Assembly: GCA_014534295.1 (NCBI GenBank)
Contig: JACVRU010000041.1
Span: 1 to 12,005, forward strand
Direction of reading: 5' to 3'
Origin: Thermoleophilia bacterium
GTDB taxonomy: Bacteria; Actinomycetota; Thermoleophilia; Gaiellales; Gaiellaceae
DNA length: 12,005 nt
Positions 1 through 6,132 of the stretch are shown here, piece by piece. Positions within the stretch are counted from its first letter, which is position 1, and each line of letters starts with the position of its first letter. The notes beneath the pieces were generated by a model. The model ran no database searches. It was not told the origin of the DNA and saw nothing but the letters and a program-made list of their open reading frames with translations. A program made the translations under genes and the position numbers.

Positions 1-1085
1 GCCGCGACCATCTGCTGCTCGGCGATGTACATCTCGAGGAACCGCTCCGGATGGGCTTCCGCGAAGATCTCGGCGTAGGTCGAGTTCGACACTTCGCCGT
101 CGAGCGCGACGACGTCGCCGAGCTCGCCGCCGAGAGCCGCGAGCGCCTCGCCGTAGGCCTTGCGCGTCGCCACCTCGGAGCCGGCCCCGTAGGCCGGCCA
201 GTCGACCGCAGAGGGCTGGAACTCGTGGGACTCCCCTGAGGCGGGCTTCGGGACCTCCACCGTGATGCTGCGGACGCCGCCGAGCTCCGCGAGCGCCTCC
301 TGGGCGTCCTCCTGGGAGATCGCCTTGCCGTGCCAGCCGCCTTGGTCCTCCACCTTCGAGTACCCCTTGCCCTTGATCGTCCTCGCCACGATCGCCGTGG
401 GGCTCGGCGTCTCGGAGGCCCACCGGTAGGCGCGGTCGATCGCCTCGACGTCGTGGCCGTCGATCTCGGCCGCCTCCCAGCCGAACGCCTCGAAGCGGCG
501 CGTGTAGGAGGACAGATCCCAGCCGTGCATCGTCTCGCCGCGCTGGCCGAGCCGGTTGACGTCGACGATCGCGGTCAGGTTGTCGAGCTCGTAGAAGGCG
601 GCGTGCTCGGCGGCCTCCCACATGGAGCCCTCGGCCAGCTCGCTGTCGCCGCAGATCACCCAGACGCGGAACGGAAGCCGGTTCAGCCGCTTGCCCGCCA
701 GCGCCATGCCGACGCCGATCGGCAGGCCCTGGCCCAGCGAGCCCGTGGCCACGTCCACCCACGGGAGCACCGGCACCGGGTGTCCCTCGAGCCGGCTGCC
801 GAATTGCCGGTAGCTCATGAACTCCTCCTCCGAGAGCGCCCCGGCGGCCTGGAAGAGGCCGTAGACGAGCGGCGACGCGTGGCCCTTGGAGAAGACGAGG
901 CGGTCGTTGCGCGGGTCGCGCGGGCGGTCGAAGTCGTAGCGGAAGTGCGCGGAGAGCAGCACCGCGGCCAGGTCGGCGGCCGACATCGACGAGGTCGGAT
1001 GGCCCGATCCCGCCTTCGCGCTCGCGCGCACTGCGTCCGCGCGGAGCTGTTGGCCCAGCTCCCGCCAGAGTGCCGCGTCGCTCAC
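1..1085 (-). CDS. tkt: Transketolase, N-terminal 361 residues (3' end outside window)
   Basis: Transketolase moves two-carbon ketol units between sugar phosphates in the non-oxidative pentose phosphate pathway, using thiamine diphosphate. The frame is open from GTG 1085 to the window edge. Visible motifs are GSGHPTSSMSAADL (His29) near the N terminus, the SKGHASPLVYGL region, and the cofactor/Mg motif GDSELAEGSMWEA at residues 146-158, followed by DVNRLGQRG. The motif reads GDS where the family usually has GDG. The fragment ends at AEQQMVAA, within the pyrimidine-binding domain and including its conserved glutamate region. GTG 1085 is chosen because the TPP fold starts directly after it and a -10-like hexamer lies six bases upstream. 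It diverges from rpiB with only about 20 bp between starts. The family call is secure; only the C-terminal part is unseen. Confidence 0.95.
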   Translation of the reverse strand, partial: MSDAALWRELGQQLRADAVRASAKAGSGHPTSSMSAADLAAVLLSAHFRYDFDRPRDPRNDRLVFSKGHASPLVYGLFQAAGALSEEEFMSYRQFGSRLEGHPVPVLPWVDVATGSLGQGLPIGVGMALAGKRLNRLPFRVWVICGDSELAEGSMWEAAEHAAFYELDNLTAIVDVNRLGQRGETMHGWDLSSYTRRFEAFGWEAAEIDGHDVEAIDRAYRWASETPSPTAIVARTIKGKGYSKVEDQGGWHGKAISQEDAQEALAELGGVRSITVEVPKPASGESHEFQPSAVDWPAYGAGSEVATRKAYGEALAALGGELGDVVALDGEVSNSTYAEIFAEAHPERFLEMYIAEQQMVA

Positions 1086-1090
1086 CTCGG

Positions 1091-1096
1091 TAACGT
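1091..1096 (+). promoter_or_regulatory. Candidate -10 element for rpiB operon (leaderless)
   Basis: TAACGT fits the actinobacterial -10 pattern TANNNT. It is followed by six bases and then TTG 1103 / ATG 1106, so the transcript would begin at or within three bases of the start codon. No convincing -35 element is seen. It overlaps the oppositely oriented candidate -10 of tkt. Confidence 0.5.
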
Positions 1097-1097
1097 A
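1092..1097 (-). promoter_or_regulatory. Candidate -10 element for tkt (leaderless)
   Basis: On the minus strand TACGTT fits TANNNT and is separated by exactly six bases from the GTG start at 1085, which predicts a leaderless mRNA. It occupies almost the same bases as the plus-strand element, so polymerase could probably not occupy both at once. Confidence 0.5.
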
Positions 1098-1105
1098 ACC
1101 CCTTG

Positions 1106-1564
1106 ATGAAGGTCGCGGTCGCGTTCGACCACCGCGGCGTCAAGCTACGGGAGCGCCTCCTCGAAGAGCTGGCCGCACTCGGGCACGAGGCCGTCGATCT
1201 GGGCACCGACAGCGCCGCCGAGCGCGTCGACTACCCGGACAAGGCCCGCGAGCTGGGCGACTCGATCCTGGCGGGAGCGGCCGAGCGCGGCGTGCTCGTC
1301 TGCGGCTCCGGGGTCGGCGCCTCGATCGCCGCCTGCAAGCTCCCGGGGATCCGGGCCGCGATCTGCCACGACTCCTACTCGGCCCACCAGGGTGTCGAGC
1401 ACGACGACATGAACGTGCTCTGCCTCGGCTCCGAGATCGTGGGCGCCGAGCTCGCCGCCGAGCTCGTCCGCGCCTTCCTCCAGGCACGTTTCGGCGGCGG
1501 CGAGCGTTATCTCAGGAGGTTGGAGAAAGTCGAAGCGATGGAAAGGCTGATGCACAGTGACTAG
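1106..1564 (+). CDS. rpiB: Ribose-5-phosphate isomerase B
   Basis: This enzyme interconverts ribulose 5-phosphate and ribose 5-phosphate in the cytoplasm. The 152-residue product has the usual length of the RpiB/LacAB family. It opens with MKVAVAFDHRG (the conserved Asp-His pair), carries the active-site cysteine in GVLVCGSGVGASIAA (Cys66), and has the conserved stretch ICHDSYSAHQGVEHDDMNVLCLG. TTG 1103 is an alternative start adding one residue; ATG 1106 is preferred because it begins the conserved strand. There is no Shine-Dalgarno sequence, which fits a leaderless message. It is the first gene of the plus-strand pentose phosphate operon and overlaps tal by 8 nt. Its last codons (AGG, TTG, AAA, GAA) are less GC-biased than the rest. 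Confidence 0.95.
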   Translation: MKVAVAFDHRGVKLRERLLEELAALGHEAVDLGTDSAAERVDYPDKARELGDSILAGAAERGVLVCGSGVGASIAACKLPGIRAAICHDSYSAHQGVEHDDMNVLCLGSEIVGAELAAELVRAFLQARFGGGERYLRRLEKVEAMERLMHSD

Positions 1565-2666
1565 ATCTCGCCTGCACGAGCTGTCCGGGCTGGGCCAGAG
1601 CGTCTGGATCGACCAGATCACGCGCGCGTGGCTGCGCGACGGGACGCTGCGCCGGCTGATGGCGGACGACGCCGTCGTCGGCGTCACCTCGAACCCGACC
1701 ATCTTCCAGAAGGCGATCGCCTCCGGGGACGTGTACGACGGGCAGCTCCGCGAGCTGCTCGGGGAGCACGACGAACCGAAGGAGGTCTTCTACAACCTGG
1801 CCGTCAAGGACATCCAGGACGCCTGCGACACGCTGCGGCCCGTCTGGGACGAGGGCGGCGGCAAGGACGGGTACGTCTCGATGGAGGTCGACCCGAACCT
1901 GGCCTACGACCAGGACGCGACGATCGAGGAGGCGCTGCGCCTACACGAGTGGATCGACCGGCCGAACCTCTTCGTCAAGATCCCCGCCACGCAGGAGGGC
2001 CTGGGCGCGATCGAGGAGTGCATCGCCCGCGGCCGCTCGATCAACGTGACGCTGATCTTCTCGCTCGAGCGGCACCGCGAGGTCGCCGAGGCGTACATCC
2101 GCGGCCTCGAGCGGCTCGTCGCCGGGGGTCGGGACGCGACCGGCGTCGCCTCCGTCGCCAGCTTCTTCGTCTCCCGCGTCGACACCGAGGCCGACCGGCG
2201 GCTGGAGGAGATCGGCGGACGGGCGCTCGCCCTGCGCGGGCAGCTCGCGATCGCGAACGCGAAGCTCGCCTACCAGGCCTGGCAGGAGCTGTTCTCCGGC
2301 GAGCGCTGGGAGGCGCTCGCGGCCCGCGGGGCGACGACGCAGCGCTGCCTCTGGGCCTCGACCTCGACGAAGAACCCGGAGTACCGCGACGTCCTCTACG
2401 TCGAGGAACTGATCGGCTCCGAGACGGTGAACACGATGCCGCTCGAGACGGTGGAGGCCTTCCAGGACCACGGCCGCGTGCGGCCGACGCTCGAGGAGGA
2501 CGTCGACGAGGCCCGGGAGTTGCTCGACAAGCTCGCCGCGGCCGGCGTCGACTACGCGGACGTCACCGACACGCTCGAGCGGGAGGGCGTCGAGAAGTTC
2601 GCCGACTCGTTCCATGAGCTGCTCGAGGGTGTCGAGGCCAAGCGGGGCGAGCTGGTCCGGACGTAG
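1557..2666 (+). CDS. tal: Transaldolase (TalB type)
   Basis: Transaldolase moves a dihydroxyacetone unit between sedoheptulose 7-phosphate and erythrose 4-phosphate through a Schiff base. The 369-residue product opens with ELSGLGQSVWIDQITRAWL, has VTSNPTIFQKAI, and carries the catalytic lysine in NLFVKIPAT (Lys141), then SINVTLIFSLERH and later the substrate-site stretch TTQRCLWASTSTKNPEYRD. Length and sequence style match the transaldolase half of bifunctional transaldolase/glucose-6-phosphate isomerase proteins. Here, however, it ends in TAG at 2664 and the isomerase is a separate gene downstream. GTG 1557 overlaps the rpiB end by 8 nt, with a weak GAAAGG about 10 nt upstream. ccdA follows after 8 nt. 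Confidence 0.96.
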   Translation: MTRSRLHELSGLGQSVWIDQITRAWLRDGTLRRLMADDAVVGVTSNPTIFQKAIASGDVYDGQLRELLGEHDEPKEVFYNLAVKDIQDACDTLRPVWDEGGGKDGYVSMEVDPNLAYDQDATIEEALRLHEWIDRPNLFVKIPATQEGLGAIEECIARGRSINVTLIFSLERHREVAEAYIRGLERLVAGGRDATGVASVASFFVSRVDTEADRRLEEIGGRALALRGQLAIANAKLAYQAWQELFSGERWEALAARGATTQRCLWASTSTKNPEYRDVLYVEELIGSETVNTMPLETVEAFQDHGRVRPTLEEDVDEARELLDKLAAAGVDYADVTDTLEREGVEKFADSFHELLEGVEAKRGELVRT

Positions 2667-2674
2667 TTCCGCGC

Positions 2675-3541
2675 ATGGAGCTGCCGCTCGGGCTCGCGCT
2701 GGTCGCGGGCGGGCTCGCGACCGTGAACCCGTGCGGCTTCCCGCTCCTGCCGGCCTTCCTGTCGGTCTACGTCGGCGCGCGCGAGGAGCGGTTGCCCCCG
2801 GTCGGGAGCCGGGTGCTCCAGGGCCTACTGGTCGGCGCACTCGTCACCGCCGGCTTCCTCGGCGTGTTCGTCGCGGTCGGACTCCCCGTCGCCTACGGGG
2901 CGTCGAGAGTCGCGGACGTCCTCCCCTGGGCCGGCGTCGGCCTGGGCGGCCTGCTCGTCGCGGCGGGGGTGCTGACTCTGGCCGGCCGCGGTCCGCGCGC
3001 GAACGTGCGCTGGGGAGCGCGCCGCGGGGGACCGCTTCTCTTCGGCGTCGGCTACGGCGTCGCCTCGCTCGGCTGCACGCTGCCGATCTTCCTGGCGGTC
3101 GTCGGGGCCGCCGCCGGGAGCGGCTCGACGCTCGTCGTGTTCGCGGCCTACGGCGCGGGGATGGCGCTCGTCGTGACCGCTCTGGCGGTCGCGGCGGCGC
3201 TGCTCCGCGACGGCGTCGCCCGCGGCTTGCGGCGCTTGCTGCCGCACATGGGGATGATCTCCGGCCTCCTGCTCGTCGCGGCCGGCGCCTACCTCGCCTA
3301 CTACTGGTACCGCATCGGCTTCGGCCCCGCGGCCGACCTGGCGGACGACCCGATCGTCACGTTCGTCACCCGCTTCACGGCAGAGGTGGAGCAGTCGGCC
3401 GGCGCCCGCGGCTGGCTGCTGCTGGCGGCGGCGGGCGCGGTCGTGGCGCTCGCGATTGGAGTAACGTGGCGCCGTGCGAGCGCTTCTGACGATGCTCGCC
3501 GCGGTCGCCGTCGCCGTGGCGGCCGGCTGCGGCGGCGGTGA
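2675..3541 (+). CDS. ccdA: CcdA-family thiol-disulfide transporter
   Basis: CcdA/DsbD-like membrane proteins carry reducing equivalents from cytoplasmic thioredoxin to thiol proteins outside the membrane. The product has 288 residues with about seven hydrophobic segments: six in the CcdA core and one extra near residues 242-262. The redox cysteines are Cys20 in TVNPCGFPLLPAFLSVYVG and Cys134 in ASLGCTLPIFL, placed as expected at the ends of helices 1 and 4. The C terminus is a short Arg-rich tail that overlaps the next gene by 68 nt. The next gene encodes a thioredoxin-like lipoprotein, the natural partner for such a transporter. The start at ATG 2675 has no clear Shine-Dalgarno. Family assignment is firm; whether it serves cytochrome c maturation or only the downstream partner is not shown by the sequence. 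Confidence 0.88.
   Translation: MELPLGLALVAGGLATVNPCGFPLLPAFLSVYVGAREERLPPVGSRVLQGLLVGALVTAGFLGVFVAVGLPVAYGASRVADVLPWAGVGLGGLLVAAGVLTLAGRGPRANVRWGARRGGPLLFGVGYGVASLGCTLPIFLAVVGAAAGSGSTLVVFAAYGAGMALVVTALAVAAALLRDGVARGLRRLLPHMGMISGLLLVAAGAYLAYYWYRIGFGPAADLADDPIVTFVTRFTAEVEQSAGARGWLLLAAAGAVVALAIGVTWRRASASDDARRGRRRRGGRLRRR
3462..3467 (+). promoter_or_regulatory. Candidate internal -10 element for the thioredoxin-like lipoprotein
   Basis: TAACGT is followed by exactly six bases and then GTG 3474, the same arrangement as at the rpiB start. GGAG just upstream (3458-3461) is 12 nt from the start, too far for a good ribosome site. It lies inside the 3' end of ccdA and would give the selenoprotein candidate its own leaderless transcript. 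No -35 element is recognisable. Confidence 0.4.
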
Positions 3542-4001
3542 GACGGCGCCGACGTCTGCGCCCGCCGAGGGGGTGATCGAGCTCTCGGAGCTCGGGCCGC
3601 TGGCCGAGCGCTTCGAGGGCGACCGGGGCGCGCCCCGCCTCGTGCTCATCCTCTCGCCGACCTGAGGGACATGCCTTGTGGGCGCCAGTTGGGTGCGCAG
3701 GAATATCCTCGACGAGAACCCCGACGCCGACTTCGCCGTACACGTCGTCTGGGTGCCACAGCTGGGCGCGAGCCGCGGCGACATCGACCCGGAGCTCTTC
3801 TCCGACCCGCGCGTGACGACCTACTGGGACCCGGCCGGAGTCGCGTCCGAGGCCGTCGTGGGCGACGGGAGCGCCTACGACGTCTACGCGCTCTACGACG
3901 GGGACGCGAAGCTCGGCTGGGAAACGACGCTGGCGACGGGGAGGCCCGTGATCGCCGACGCAGAGGACCTGCGCGCGCGGCTCCTCGAGCTGCTCTCGTG
4001 A
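3474..4001 (+). CDS. Candidate selenocysteine-containing thioredoxin-like lipoprotein (UxxC), TGA 3663 read as Sec
   Basis: One frame runs from GTG 3474 to TGA 3999 with a single in-frame TGA at 3663-3665. Read through as selenocysteine it gives 175 residues. Residues 1-19 are a lipoprotein signal (basic n-region, Ala/Val-rich core, lipobox-like VAAGC with Cys19), then a Gly/Ser/Pro linker. The strand PRLVLILSPT precedes Sec64-Gly-Thr-Cys67, a thioredoxin UxxC motif. The fold then continues through GASWVRRNIL, DFAVHVVWVPQLG, DPRVTTYWDPAG, DVYALYDGDAKLGWE and a short C-terminal helix. Neither half makes a sensible protein alone: the first lacks the fold, the second lacks strand 1 and the redox site. 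The gene follows ccdA, as expected for an extracytoplasmic thioredoxin, and overlaps pgi by 4 nt (GTGA). The alternative is a nonsense mutation of the catalytic Cys codon; codon bias stays strong downstream, which argues against decay. The native substrate is unknown. Confidence 0.78.
3663..3665 (+). other. In-frame TGA proposed to encode selenocysteine (residue 64)
   Basis: The triplets here are TGA GGG ACA TGC, giving U-G-T-C at the N-terminal end of the first thioredoxin helix, directly after a hydrophobic strand ending SPT. This is the position of the attacking cysteine in CxxC. A TGC to TGA change needs one base, so Cys-containing relatives are expected. TGA also serves as the true stop of this gene and its neighbours, so recoding must depend on local context. 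Confidence 0.75.
3674..3701 (+). promoter_or_regulatory. Candidate bacterial SECIS hairpin
   Basis: The upper stem pairs 3682-3686 (GCGCC) with 3692-3696 (GGTGC), including one G-U pair, and closes a five-base loop AGTTG (3687-3691). A lower helix can pair 3674-3676 with 3699-3701, plus 3678 with 3698, leaving small bulges. The loop begins 21 nt after the TGA and has G as its second base. Known bacterial SECIS elements place the apical loop about 16-37 nt after UGA, with a G among the first two loop bases. In the 13 codons after the TGA, four end in A or T (ACA, CTT, AGT, AAT) and one is AGG. In the following 98 codons only about five end in A or T. This suggests selection on RNA shape here. 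No folding program was run. Confidence 0.6.
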
Positions 4002-5269
4002 GCCCGGCGGAGCTCGTCGAGCGGATCTGGGCACACGACGCGACCGTCTGGACCGGCGCCGACGAGGCGCAGTGGCTCGGCTGGCTCGACGAGCCGGCAC
4101 GCATGGGCGAGCGGGCGGACGAGTTGCTCGCCTTCGCAGCCCAGGTCGACGCGGACGATGTCGTCCTGCTCGGCATGGGCGGCTCGAGCCTGGCGCCGCT
4201 CGTGCTCGCGCGCGCCTTCGGCGCGGAGCGCTTCCACGTCCTCGACACGACCCACCCGGCCGCGATCCGGCGGCTCGGGGGCGAGCTCGGCCGCACGCTC
4301 TTCGTCGTCTCCTCGAAGTCGGGCTCGACGATCGAGACGCTCTCCCACCTCGCCTACTTCCGCGAGGGGGACGCAGGGACGTTCGTCGCCGTCACCGACC
4401 CCGGCTCGCCACTCGCGGAGGCCGAGGGGATCTCGCGAGTCTTCCACGGCGAGCCGACCATCGGCGGCCGCTACTCCGCGCTCTCGCCGTTCGGGCTCGT
4501 CCCGGCTGCGCTGATGGGCATCGATCTCGTCCGGCTGCTCGGCCGGGCCGAGGAGATGCGCGAGGCCTGCCGCCTCGCAGAGGGGAACCCCGGCCTCGAG
4601 CTCGGGCTCGAGCTGGCGGAGACGGCGTTCGTCCAGGTGGCGGGCGACTTCGGACTCTGGGTGGAGCAGCTGCTCGCCGAGTCGACGGGCAAGGGCGGAA
4701 AGGGCATCGCCCCCGTCGCCGAGGGCGGTCGGCCGTTCGACGTCCGGCTTCCCGACCCCTACGAGCTCGGCCAGGAGTTCTTCCGCTGGGAGTTCGCGAC
4801 CGCCGTCGCCGGCGCCCGGCTGGGGCTCAACCCCTTCGATCAGCCGGACGTGCAGGCCGCGAAGGATCGGACGCAGGCCGTGCTCGCCGAGGGCGGCGAG
4901 CCGGAGCTCGAGCCCGAGGGCGACCTCGACGCGCTCCTCGAGAGCGCCGTCGACGGCGACTGGGTCGCGATCCAGGCGTTCGTCGACCCGGCCCGCGAGG
5001 ACGAGCTGGAGCCGCTGCGCGCGCGCGTCCGCGAGCGTGGCCTGCCGCTCGCCGTAGGCCTGGGGCCGCGCTACCTCCACTCGACCGGCCAGCTCCACAA
5101 GGGCGGGCCCGACACCGTGATCGCCGTCCAGGTCGTGGACGATCCCGGCGACGAGCTTCCGATCCCCGGCCGGAACTTCGGCTTCCGCCGCCTGATCCGC
5201 GCGCAGGCGGACGGCGACTACCAGGCCCTGCTGGAACGCGGCCGGCGGGTGTGCAGAATGCGCCTGTGA
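3998..5269 (+). CDS. pgi: Glucose-6-phosphate isomerase (fusion-type, stand-alone)
   Basis: This enzyme interconverts glucose 6-phosphate and fructose 6-phosphate, linking glycolysis or gluconeogenesis to the pentose phosphate genes around it. The 423-residue product is shorter than the E. coli type (about 550). It has two SIS-type sugar isomerase domains. VLLGMGGSSLAP comes first; the phosphosugar-binding motif is SSKSGSTIET (residues 105-114), followed by GGRYSALSPFGLVPAALMGID. TGKGGKGIAPV and GQEFFRWEFATAVAG lie mid-protein. The C-terminal catalytic lysine is in HSTGQLHKGGP (Lys368). The sequence style resembles the isomerase half of transaldolase-isomerase fusions. GTG 3998 overlaps the preceding stop by 4 nt (GTGA) and begins a natural helix, SPAELVERIWAHD. 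The long upstream extension of this frame is an out-of-frame shadow of the preceding gene. Confidence 0.93.
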   Translation: MSPAELVERIWAHDATVWTGADEAQWLGWLDEPARMGERADELLAFAAQVDADDVVLLGMGGSSLAPLVLARAFGAERFHVLDTTHPAAIRRLGGELGRTLFVVSSKSGSTIETLSHLAYFREGDAGTFVAVTDPGSPLAEAEGISRVFHGEPTIGGRYSALSPFGLVPAALMGIDLVRLLGRAEEMREACRLAEGNPGLELGLELAETAFVQVAGDFGLWVEQLLAESTGKGGKGIAPVAEGGRPFDVRLPDPYELGQEFFRWEFATAVAGARLGLNPFDQPDVQAAKDRTQAVLAEGGEPELEPEGDLDALLESAVDGDWVAIQAFVDPAREDELEPLRARVRERGLPLAVGLGPRYLHSTGQLHKGGPDTVIAVQVVDDPGDELPIPGRNFGFRRLIRAQADGDYQALLERGRRVCRMRL

Positions 5270-6132
5270 GGATCGGGATGGTGGGGCTGGGCCGGATGGG
5301 CGCCGGGATGACCGAGCGCCTGCGCAACGCGGGCCACACCGTGCAGACTTTCGACCCGAACGTCGAGTCCACGGCCTCGTCGCTCGAGGAGCTCGCCGGG
5401 CAGCTGGAGCCGCCGCGTGCCGTGTGGGTGATGGTGCCCGCGGGCGACGTGACGGAGGGCGTGTTCCAGCAGCTGCTCGGGATCCTCGAGCCCGACGACA
5501 CGATCGTCGAGGGCGGCAATTCCAACTTCCGCGACTCGCTGCGGCGCGGCGAGGAGGCCGGCGCGCGCGACCTCCATTTCGTCGACGCCGGGGTCTCCGG
5601 CGGGATCTGGGGCCTGCGCGAGGGCTTCTGCCTGATGGTCGGCGGCGACGCCGAGGCGGTCGGCCGGCTCGAGCCCGTCTTCCTCGACCTCGCCCCCGAG
5701 GGCGGCTACGCCCACGTCGGCAAGGGCGGGTCGGGCCACTTCACGAAGATGGTCCACAACGGGATCGAGTACGGGATCATGCAGGCCTACGCCGAGGGCT
5801 TCGAGCTCATGCAGGCGTCCGAGCTCGGGCTCGACCTCCGCCAGGTCGCGGCGCTCTGGAACCGCGGCTCCGTCGTCCGCTCCTGGCTGCTCGAGCTGCT
5901 CGAGTCCGCCTTCGAGCAGCACCCGGGCCTCGAGGGTATCCGCGGCTGGGTGCAGGACTCCGGCGAGGGCCGCTGGACGATCCAGGAGGCCGTCGACCAT
6001 GCGGTGCCCCTGCCCGCGATCAGCGCCGCGCTCTTCGCGCGCTTCGCCTCCCGCCAGGACGAGTCGTTCGCGGCCAAGGTCAACTCCGCGCTGCGCGGCC
6101 AGTTCGGCGGGCACGACGTGCCGACCGAGTGA
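5266..6132 (+). CDS. gnd: 6-phosphogluconate dehydrogenase, short decarboxylating type
   Basis: The enzyme oxidatively decarboxylates 6-phosphogluconate to ribulose 5-phosphate. The 288-residue product starts VRIGMVGLGRMGAGM, a Rossmann dinucleotide site. It continues with VWVMVPAG, EGGNSNFRDS, the substrate motif DAGVSGGIWGLREGFCLMVGG, and the catalytic GHFTKMVHNGIEYGIMQAYAEGF. It lacks the long C-terminal helical domain of the roughly 470-residue enzyme and matches the compact family of about 300 residues, some members of which prefer NAD+; the preference here cannot be read reliably. GTG 5266 overlaps the pgi stop (GTGA). GTG 5251 in the same frame would add five residues but breaks the conserved N terminus. 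The stop overlaps the zwf start by 1 nt (TGATG). Confidence 0.94.
   Translation: MRIGMVGLGRMGAGMTERLRNAGHTVQTFDPNVESTASSLEELAGQLEPPRAVWVMVPAGDVTEGVFQQLLGILEPDDTIVEGGNSNFRDSLRRGEEAGARDLHFVDAGVSGGIWGLREGFCLMVGGDAEAVGRLEPVFLDLAPEGGYAHVGKGGSGHFTKMVHNGIEYGIMQAYAEGFELMQASELGLDLRQVAALWNRGSVVRSWLLELLESAFEQHPGLEGIRGWVQDSGEGRWTIQEAVDHAVPLPAISAALFARFASRQDESFAAKVNSALRGQFGGHDVPTE

Noticed and set aside
330..1106. Plus-strand frames across the first kilobase
   Set aside because: They are antisense to transketolase, whose conserved motifs are clear on the minus strand.
1514..1519. Perfect AGGAGG near the end of rpiB as the ribosome site of tal
   Set aside because: It is 37 nt from the tal GTG, with no suitable start codon at normal spacing; it is probably just two AGG arginine codons.
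1941..2840. Long minus-strand frame opposite tal
   Set aside because: Arg/Ala/Pro-rich shadow typical of GC-rich DNA; tal on the other strand has clear family motifs. The same holds for the long frames opposite pgi (3893-5098), gnd (5218-6114) and zwf (5787-7637).
3474..3665. Pseudogene by nonsense mutation or frameshift
   Set aside because: There is no frame change, codon bias remains strong after the TGA, and the TGA falls exactly on the catalytic Cys position with a hairpin after it. It remains the main rival to the selenoprotein reading.
3678..4001. A separate 107-residue gene starting at GTG 3678
   Set aside because: It is in the same frame as the upstream lipoprotein fragment, lacks the first strand and redox motif of the fold, has no ribosome site, and is better explained as the continuation after TGA 3663.
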